From CAYRLZ01 sp964425275 (lineage in GTDB: Bacteria > Hydrothermota > Tepidihabitantia > Tepidihabitantales > JBDRVQ01), in assembly GCA_964425275.1 (NCBI GenBank), contig CAYRLZ010000055.1, forward strand, positions 1-19,775: a DNA stretch of 19,775 bases. The letters run 5' to 3'. Position numbers and translations under genes: made by a program. The notes beneath the pieces were generated by a model, which saw nothing but the letters and a program-made list of their open reading frames with translations, was not told the DNA's origin and did no database searches. Of this stretch, positions 14,745 through 19,775 are shown piece after piece (position 1 is the stretch's first letter; every line of letters starts with the position of its first letter).

Positions 14745-15995
14745 TCAATGGCGAAACAAGTTGTATTCATCTGGGTCAATATATTTTTCCCAGCCGGGAT
14801 AGTTCCTTTCCGTTACGACATTTGACCAGAGGAGAATTGGCTCTTCACCGTGAATGGTCATAAATAGGAAGTGATAGTTCTTATCCAGATAATACCAGTG
14901 TTCGTGATAACGAACCTGTTCCTTAAAGGAATGGACTTCAATTTCGGATGGGATGCCGTATTTCATTATGATGCGCGCCCGGTCAGAAAAATGTCGCTTC
15001 TTTCCTAAATTTTTATCAATCCAGGCTAACCGGCTTTTAATCTCCCGATAATCGGTTTTTGCAAAATAACGTTTCAGATAGGAGAGTTTATCTTCATCGG
15101 TAGTGAGGTTTTTATAATCGGTTTTCTCTCTTTCTTGGGCGAGGATAATAAAGGCATTCTCTAACTCGAAAAGCATCTCACCCTCTTGGACTTTAATTAG
15201 GCTTTGCGGGGATGAGGGTTTCTGGTGATAGACATAGAAATCCCCTGCCCGCTGGGCTTGCTTGCCTGATGAGCAGTCCTTAATCGTTACTAATAAGGTA
15301 TGTTTTCCTTCTTTAAGCCCAGCGGTGGAGAAGCCAAAAGTTAAAACAAAATTTCTCTTATTCGCCCTTTCTGTAAAATGCGCTAATTGTCTTTCTTTGC
15401 CTTCTTTTAGAATGGAGTAAGTCACTTCATAACGGGTAGTGTCAGTTGTTAAATTATAGACCTCCAGATAAACATAGGCGATTTTTGCTGACTCGCCAAA
15501 GCGGCGTGCTGGTGCTGGGTTAAAATAATAGCCGTTCCGATAGAAACGTCCGACCAGGCTATCCGTTCCAACATAAGTCGCAAAGATAATGGAAGAAAGA
15601 GAAGGGGAAGCCTGAAAGTCAAAGGATTTGAGGGTATCAGTTACCGAAAAAAGGCTTGACTCGGTCATAATATCCAGTTGGTAAAGAGAAGGGAGAGGGT
15701 GCGCCCTTTGAAAAATCCCAAAGCCGTCCAATATTGACAAAGAGGAAGTGCGGTAATTTTTTTTCAGCCGGACGGTCTTGCGTAGAGAATCTCTTAGCGA
15801 ACCATCAAGATAAAATAAGAGACGAAAGGAAGCGAAGAACGTGTCGCCCTTTTCCTGATGGGAAAGGGAAGAATAAGGTAAGGAATAATAAAACTCAATA
15901 AAATTCTGGGTATCCACTACCCAGAATGCCCCATAGGAAACGGCCAATTCATTGCCCAGACAAATGCCGAAGAGGGAGACAAGCGCGGTAATCAT
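14745..15995 (-). CDS. Secreted GWxTD domain-containing protein (second of tandem pair)
   Basis: A 416-residue exported protein with a short hydrophobic leader (about 1-18). Residues 20-255 are beta-rich and resemble the N-terminal half of this family, ending in GDFYVYH (251-257). The C-terminal GWxTD domain lies at about 270-400: a helical stretch with YLKRYFAKTD, then FSDRARIIMKYGIPSEIE (336-353) and HEHWYYLDKNYHFLF (365-379). The family's name motif has decayed: HFSDRAR stands where GWxTDRG is usual. Function of the family is unknown; members are exported in FCB-type bacteria. A GGAGG seven bases before the ATG, inside the end of the upstream paralogue, together with a 4-base ATGA overlap shows translational coupling. 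Confidence 0.8.
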   Translation of the reverse strand: MITALVSLFGICLGNELAVSYGAFWVVDTQNFIEFYYSLPYSSLSHQEKGDTFFASFRLLFYLDGSLRDSLRKTVRLKKNYRTSSLSILDGFGIFQRAHPLPSLYQLDIMTESSLFSVTDTLKSFDFQASPSLSSIIFATYVGTDSLVGRFYRNGYYFNPAPARRFGESAKIAYVYLEVYNLTTDTTRYEVTYSILKEGKERQLAHFTERANKRNFVLTFGFSTAGLKEGKHTLLVTIKDCSSGKQAQRAGDFYVYHQKPSSPQSLIKVQEGEMLFELENAFIILAQEREKTDYKNLTTDEDKLSYLKRYFAKTDYREIKSRLAWIDKNLGKKRHFSDRARIIMKYGIPSEIEVHSFKEQVRYHEHWYYLDKNYHFLFMTIHGEEPILLWSNVVTERNYPGWEKYIDPDEYNLFRH

Positions 15996-17131
15996 TTTTC
16001 TTCCTCCATCAGGAGATATTCACCGATTCCTTTGACATCAACGAAAACGAAGGTCAGTCCTAAATTATAATAACGCCAAATTATGTAGGGTTTTTTATTG
16101 GTCTCATAGGGGTATTCTTCAATCGCATCCGGTGCGCCATATTTCAAATAGATTTTTGCCCGGTCCGAGGCCAGTCCTTTATCACCCCGAGAAAAATTCT
16201 TCAAGCAATAGTCAACCCTCTTAAAATAATCTTCTTCTTTCTCTTCCTTTCCTTCCCAGAATTTCTCCCAGGCGGCGCGTCTCATCTCCAAAGGTGTGCC
16301 CAGCAGTTTCTTCAACTCTGCTTCTTGGGCAATCGGGATGAGGGCCAGAACTTTTTTCTCCCATTCCTTATCGGATAGAAATTGCGAGACCCGAATAAAA
16401 ATCATCCACTCTTTTTTACCAATCAACTTGCCCTTCTCGTAATAGGTAGCGGATAACTGATAATAGGCCGAGGTATCAGAAAGAATCGATGGGATTTGGG
16501 AAAACGGACCTACGGAAACGACACCAACAAACGGAGGGAGTGAGCAGGTAAAGACCACACGCCTTCCCTTTTTGAGCGAAACCAGTAAGAAATCAAATTG
16601 GGGGCGGCCGGTAGGGCGATAAAAAGCGATGGTATCTTCCCAAGAAAACTCCTCTTCAAATGAGACCGACTTCCCCTTCATCAAAAATAAGCCAGGTCTC
16701 TCTTTTAATGAAAATTGAGCCGAAGAGGTGCGGTCGGAATTTTTATCTTCAAAGAGAAGAAGAAATTGAGAATAATAATCCGGTAGGCGAAATACTAATC
16801 GGTCGCGCACCATTCGTTTTTCATCTCGGGTCTCGGCATAATCCTTTAGCCAAATTTCTTGCCGCAGGGTTTTGAGGAGTTTTTTTTCCGGTAGAGAGAA
16901 GAGGGCGCAATAATAAGTCGCCTTAAAACCAACCGAATCTTTGAGAAAAATTAAGGAGGAAACCGGAAATTCATAAAAGACCTCTAAGTTGACCATTGAG
17001 TCGATGGTAAAAGTATAATCCGCCTTAACCGCGATATCCCCCTTAAAAGAGAGGGCAGCAAAAAGATAAAAGAGCGGCAATAGGGAATAGAAAAAAACCT
17101 GTTCCCAAAAAGCCTTTCTCGGTATCGCCAT
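15992..17131 (-). CDS. Secreted GWxTD domain-containing protein (first of tandem pair)
   Basis: A 379-residue exported paralogue of the gene that follows it. After a basic N-terminus comes one hydrophobic segment (about 11-29), then a beta-rich region, a helical linker, and a C-terminal domain with ASDRAKIYLKYGAPDAIEE followed by IIWRYYNLGLTFVFVD. That is the GWxTD fold with the motif reduced to GLASDRAK. The C-terminus ends in a run of acidic residues (LLMEEEK). A TTG precedes the ATG in frame, but the ATG at 17131 is preferred because the predicted transcription start falls exactly on it. No Shine-Dalgarno is present. The two paralogues overlap by four bases and probably work together at the envelope; their job is not known. 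Confidence 0.75.
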   Translation of the reverse strand: MAIPRKAFWEQVFFYSLLPLFYLFAALSFKGDIAVKADYTFTIDSMVNLEVFYEFPVSSLIFLKDSVGFKATYYCALFSLPEKKLLKTLRQEIWLKDYAETRDEKRMVRDRLVFRLPDYYSQFLLLFEDKNSDRTSSAQFSLKERPGLFLMKGKSVSFEEEFSWEDTIAFYRPTGRPQFDFLLVSLKKGRRVVFTCSLPPFVGVVSVGPFSQIPSILSDTSAYYQLSATYYEKGKLIGKKEWMIFIRVSQFLSDKEWEKKVLALIPIAQEAELKKLLGTPLEMRRAAWEKFWEGKEEKEEDYFKRVDYCLKNFSRGDKGLASDRAKIYLKYGAPDAIEEYPYETNKKPYIIWRYYNLGLTFVFVDVKGIGEYLLMEEEK

Positions 17132-17137
17132 CAAATA

Positions 17138-17165
17138 AATTTACCGGAAAAATGAGAAAAATCAA
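17138..17165 (-). promoter_or_regulatory. Candidate internal promoter before the GWxTD pair
   Basis: On the minus strand TTGATT (17160-17165), a 16-base spacer and TAAATT (17138-17143), four of six matches in each box. The -35 overlaps the stop codon of the FAD oxidoreductase gene. Six bases separate the -10 from the ATG at 17131, placing the start exactly on A of the codon. Moderate strength only. Confidence 0.45.
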
Positions 17166-18268
17166 GAAGAATACATCTTGGCCAATCCGCGTTTTATCTT
17201 TTGGGCAAAAGGGGACTCTCGGAGTTCGCTCAGTTCTCTTTTCGCTTGCTCTTTAATCTCAGAGGCTTTTAGCGAACTCCCTTTCAGATACTGATAAGCG
17301 GAACTGGCGGCAATCCTCCCTTGGAGGATTGCGGTTGATGCCTCTTCAATACCGCCGGCATCGCCGCTAACAAAGATTCCCGGAAGAGAGGTTGCTAAGT
17401 CTTCGTTATGATAAGGCAGATAACCACCTAGTTCTGAAATATAAACAATCCGACAGCCGACACAGGCCAGAAGGTCATAAACCGGCGAAAGCCCAACCGC
17501 TAAACAGATTAAATCAACCTTTAATCGCTTTTCGGTTCCTTTTATTAGCCTTCCTTTTTTATCAACCTTGACAATTGTTGCCAACTCCACGCTCTCTTTA
17601 CCCTGGGCTCTTTTTATTGTGTGCGAGCATAATATTGGAACGCCGAGCCTTAATAGTTTTGCCGCGTGGCATTGATAACCACCAATTTCCGGCATAACCT
17701 CAATTACCGCGACAACATCAATTCCCGCCTGGAGCATCTGATAGGAGACAATCAATCCGATATTACCAGAACCAACCATCAAGGCCCTTTTCCCTGGTCT
17801 AATCCCGTAGAGATTCATAAGGGTCTGGACGGCGCCGGCGCCATAAATTCCCGGTAGGTCGTTATTTTCAAAGACGAGGTTATTCTCCTGTGCCCCACAA
17901 GCACAGATGATTGCCTTTGTCTCAATTTTTATTAGGGTTTCTTCTTGGACAACGGCTAATTCATAAGTCGGAAAAGGTGAATGATCCTCGGTTCGGTAGA
18001 GCCCCACAGCTTCGGCGGAGAGGAGAAATTCGGCACCACCTTTCTTTCTCATCTCATCGGTTAAAATCCTCGCAATCTCAAAACCGCGGATGCCACAAAA
18101 AAGGTCTCTTGAGCCAAAGAATTTATGGGTCTGTTTTAATAGTTGACCGCCGGGAGTTGGTTTATCATCAATTAAAAGACAGTTGAGCCCTAATTGAGTT
18201 GCGGTTAAACCCGCGGATAAGCCGGCTGGTCCAGTGCCAACAATTACCAGTTCACTTTGCTTTACCAT
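17162..18268 (-). CDS. FAD/NAD(P)-dependent oxidoreductase (HcnB / sarcosine oxidase alpha-like)
   Basis: A 368-residue two-dinucleotide-fold flavoprotein. FAD binds at GTGPAG (11-16) with the downstream GGQLLKQTHKFFGS; the pyridine nucleotide fold is GSGNIG (166-171); the late FAD motif is GIFVSGDAGG. This fits the subunit that passes electrons in hydrogen cyanide synthase, D-hydroxyproline or proline dehydrogenase and heterotetrameric sarcosine oxidase. The C-terminal cysteine-rich BFD-type [2Fe-2S] domain often present in this group is missing. A TTG at 18286 would add six residues; the ATG at 18268 is chosen, preceded by a purine-rich GGACAAGGGAAG and overlapping the 2Fe-2S gene by 17 bases. 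The catalytic dehydrogenase subunit is not in the window, so the substrate is unknown. Confidence 0.82.
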   Translation of the reverse strand: MVKQSELVIVGTGPAGLSAGLTATQLGLNCLLIDDKPTPGGQLLKQTHKFFGSRDLFCGIRGFEIARILTDEMRKKGGAEFLLSAEAVGLYRTEDHSPFPTYELAVVQEETLIKIETKAIICACGAQENNLVFENNDLPGIYGAGAVQTLMNLYGIRPGKRALMVGSGNIGLIVSYQMLQAGIDVVAVIEVMPEIGGYQCHAAKLLRLGVPILCSHTIKRAQGKESVELATIVKVDKKGRLIKGTEKRLKVDLICLAVGLSPVYDLLACVGCRIVYISELGGYLPYHNEDLATSLPGIFVSGDAGGIEEASTAILQGRIAASSAYQYLKGSSLKASEIKEQAKRELSELRESPFAQKIKRGLAKMYSS

Positions 18269-18575
18269 CTTCCCTTGTCCTTTCAATCCTCATCCCTTCT
18301 CTTAACCTTTCTACGCAGACCATAACATTCGGCTTGCCGTCAACAACCATCAGGCAGGAGGAACATTTCCCAACCGCGCAGAAAAAACCGCGTGGTCTTT
18401 TGAACCGTTTTGTTATCCGGAACACCTTAACCCCATTCGCCAAAAGGGCGCAAGCAATTGGCTCATTCTCATATCCTTCCATCTCCTTTCCTTCAAAATA
18501 GAACCGAACTTTCTTTTTTGGCGGGAATTTTAATATCGGGTGTTCACCAATTCGGGGGCTAAATTCCTCTGGCAT
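18252..18575 (-). CDS. (2Fe-2S)-binding protein, small subunit of the same dehydrogenase
   Basis: A 107-residue plant-type [2Fe-2S] ferredoxin-fold protein (Fer2_4 group). The ligands are visible: Cys66, Cys71 and Cys74 (FFCAVGKCSSC) and Cys87 (VMVC), the Cx4Cx2C...C spacing of this fold, followed by GMRIER. The start has the family's LKFPPKKKVRFYFEGKEM. This protein usually forms the electron-relay subunit beside an HcnB-like flavoprotein, which is exactly the next gene. It overlaps purQ and the flavoprotein gene by 17 bases each, so all three are translationally linked. Function is inferred from the pair; the substrate is not known. Confidence 0.85.
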   Translation of the reverse strand: MPEEFSPRIGEHPILKFPPKKKVRFYFEGKEMEGYENEPIACALLANGVKVFRITKRFKRPRGFFCAVGKCSSCLMVVDGKPNVMVCVERLREGMRIERTREDGKAK

Positions 18576-19344
18576 ATTCTACGGCGTTTTTGAAGATTAG
18601 CAAGCCAATCGGCTCGGGTTTCTCTTTTTGCCAATTCGGGTGCTGCTCTTTGATTGTGAAACGTTCCGGATGGGGCATCAGACCAAAGATGCGTCCTTTT
18701 GGGTCACAAATCCCCGCGACATTTCCAACCGAACCATTTGGATTATAAGGATAACCAGCCAGTTCACCTTTTTCATTGACATAGGTAAAGACAATCTGAT
18801 TATTCTTCTCTAATCTTTTTAGAATCTTCTCTGATTTTGGCAGAAATTTCCCTTCGGCATGGGCGACGGGTAGAGTAATTAGCTCAGGCAACCCCCTAAT
18901 AAAGAGACAGGGGCTTTCGGTATTCGTCCTCAGATATACCCAGCGGCATTCAAAACGGAGTGAATCATTAAAATCAAGGGTGACCGTCGGGCGGGCAAAA
19001 TAAGTGGATGGCGTAAAGGCCGGCAAGATGCCTGCCTTTACCAGAACCTGAAATCCATTGCAGATACCGAGAACAAGCCGTTCTTCTTTGAGAAATGAGA
19101 TGATTTCCTCTCTTAGAATCGTGAGCAATTCATTGGCTAAAATCTTGCCGGCGGCGATATAGTCCCCATAAGTGAAGCCGCCAGGGAGACAGAGAATCCC
19201 ATAGTTTCGTAGGATATTTTTCTTTTCGCGCAGATAATTTATATGGAACTTATCAACCCGGGCACCAGCCCGCTGGAAGGCGAAGACCGTCTCTTCATCA
19301 CAGTTAGTCCCCGCAGTAAAGAGAACTAAAGCCTTCGGTTTCAT
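18559..19344 (-). CDS. purQ: Phosphoribosylformylglycinamidine synthase, glutaminase subunit
   Basis: A 261-residue class I glutamine amidotransferase that supplies ammonia to PurL in the fourth step of purine synthesis. The start KALVLFTAGTNCDEE fits PurQ. The nucleophile is Cys95 in VLGICNGFQVL; the partner residues are in GLMPHPERF (His225, Glu227). PGGFTYGDY, LPVAHAEGKF and NPNGSVGNVAGICD are all typical. It is longer than the roughly 225-residue common form. purL and purS are not in the window. It heads the long minus-strand run. An AGGAGG lies only one base from the ATG, too close for normal use and probably upstream of the transcription start. Confidence 0.95.
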   Translation of the reverse strand: MKPKALVLFTAGTNCDEETVFAFQRAGARVDKFHINYLREKKNILRNYGILCLPGGFTYGDYIAAGKILANELLTILREEIISFLKEERLVLGICNGFQVLVKAGILPAFTPSTYFARPTVTLDFNDSLRFECRWVYLRTNTESPCLFIRGLPELITLPVAHAEGKFLPKSEKILKRLEKNNQIVFTYVNEKGELAGYPYNPNGSVGNVAGICDPKGRIFGLMPHPERFTIKEQHPNWQKEKPEPIGLLIFKNAVEYARGI

Positions 19345-19351
19345 TCCTCCT

Positions 19352-19380
19352 ATAGTACCGAGACCTTTCTTTTATGTCAA
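19352..19380 (-). promoter_or_regulatory. Promoter of the purQ-headed operon
   Basis: On the minus strand TTGACA (19375-19380), a 17-base spacer and TACTAT (19352-19357). Seven bases (AGGAGGA) separate the -10 from the purQ ATG, placing the predicted start at about 19345, one base before the codon. It could drive the whole minus-strand run down to larC. Confidence 0.65.
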
Positions 19381-19386
19381 GGGTAT

Positions 19387-19541
19387 AATGAGAGAACTCT
19401 GAAAAAAGTCTAACGACAGCGATGAAACAAACGATTACAGTGATAAAAGATACATAGGTGTTATCGCTGTCATCGTCTAATCATCGGCGTAATCAAGATT
19501 TCTGGGTTTTTCAGAAATCTCAATGAGAGAACTCTGAAAAA
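19387..19541. repeat. 20-bp direct repeat, two copies 135 bp apart
   Basis: An identical 20-base sequence beginning AATGAGAGAACTCTG and ending in A5 occurs at 19387-19406 and 19522-19541, both on the plus strand. Each copy holds the small palindrome AGAGAACTCT. The second copy lies where the transposase-like frame loses resemblance to its family. The pair probably marks insertion-sequence ends or a duplication left by them. A 9-bp inverted repeat (GACAGCGAT at 19415-19423, ATCGCTGTC at 19463-19471) lies between the copies and could be chance. Confidence 0.75.
19496..19520. other. Hairpin beside the transposase remnant
   Basis: A perfect 9-bp stem (AGATTTCTG at 19496-19504, CAGAAATCT at 19512-19520) around a 7-base loop, with no T-tract beyond it on either strand. 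It abuts the second copy of the 20-bp repeat. It is more likely part of an insertion-sequence end than a terminator. Confidence 0.5.
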
Positions 19542-19577
19542 GTGGGTTTGGGAAATCTTGCCTTTACTAAAAATCAC

Positions 19578-19774
19578 CTGAATTATCTTCCCGATTGAAT
19601 TCTTTCCCGCTGGACACCTCACCCGTTCCCCTCTAAAACAAATTTATCAATCTCACTCTTTCTAATCTTTGGAGGTATGTATGCCTTAATCTTATTCCTC
19701 TTCAAATGCCCCCGATTCTCCGTCATATCGTAGATGCCATCACCACATACCCCGGCTATCTCATCTCCCCGCCT
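19578..19774 (-). pseudogene. Degenerate IS1182-like transposase fragment
   Basis: A minus-strand frame enters from the right edge and encodes GVCGDGIYDMTENRGHLKRN followed by IKAYIPPK, the DDE-transposase segment around a late catalytic region (GDxxYDxxEN...AYIP) of IS1182-type elements. It reads FVLEGNG and hits TGA at 19619-19621. Shifting frame by one base there continues as VRCPAGKNSIGK (from 19622), the family's CPxGK segment, so a frameshift has broken the gene. Resemblance fades after about 19578, and the expected cysteine-rich C-terminal part is missing. The N-terminal part lies outside the window. The exact IS family is judged from memory of the motif. Confidence 0.65.
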
Positions 19775-19775
19775 C

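Noticed and set aside
19415..19471. 9-bp inverted repeat as a regulatory stem or attachment site
   Set aside because: The loop is 39 bases and a 9-bp match at that spacing is not rare by chance in a region of this size; reported only within the repeat entry.

Overview
The window reads as a chromosomal segment of an AT-leaning, Gram-negative-type (diderm) bacterium. Outer-membrane logic is clear: a TonB-dependent receptor, a LolA-like periplasmic lipoprotein carrier, and two secreted GWxTD-domain proteins. GWxTD proteins are typical of FCB-type and related candidate phyla. Lys/Ile/Glu-rich proteins, tight gene packing and an ordinary bacterial informational core (bS16, KhpA, TrmD, RimO) would fit a thermophile-like candidate phylum such as WOR-3/Stahlbacteria. 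That placement is an inference from gene content, not a phylogenetic result.

Layout. 1-1586, mostly minus strand: a translationally coupled ZIP metal transporter and TVP38/TMEM64 membrane protein, fired from a divergent promoter pair shared with a small plus-strand coiled-coil membrane protein (1727-2155). 2156-2458 is a convergent gap with no gene. 2459-4993 (minus) is a TonB-dependent receptor, divergent from a plus-strand housekeeping run 5119-8772: rpsP, khpA, trmD, a LolA-like gene, a hotdog thioesterase and rimO. rimM and rplS, the usual partners of this cluster, are missing. tRNA-Glu(CTC) at 8776-8850 points back into the end of rimO. From 19344 down to 8915 everything is on the minus strand and tightly packed: purQ, a 2Fe-2S protein, a FAD/NAD oxidoreductase, two GWxTD proteins, ricT, thiC, a class V aminotransferase, larE, larB, larC. 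The right edge (19381-19775) holds no intact gene but carries a frameshifted IS1182-like transposase fragment, a 20-bp direct repeat and a hairpin.

Working together: larE-larB-larC is a complete set for making the nickel-pincer nucleotide (NPN) cofactor, with no LarA-type enzyme in view. PurQ and ThiC draw on purine and thiamine precursor metabolism. The 2Fe-2S/FAD pair looks like the electron-transfer half of an amino- or hydroxy-acid dehydrogenase.

The most unusual signal is transcriptional. At five protein genes (ZIP, TonB receptor, rpsP, the first GWxTD gene, purQ) and at the tRNA, a sigma70-like promoter has its -10 box ending 5-7 bases before the start codon or tRNA base 1. The predicted transcription start therefore falls on, or within one base of, the first codon. 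These genes lack a usable Shine-Dalgarno in the transcript, whereas several genes inside the operons have good ones. This suggests routine leaderless transcription at operon heads.
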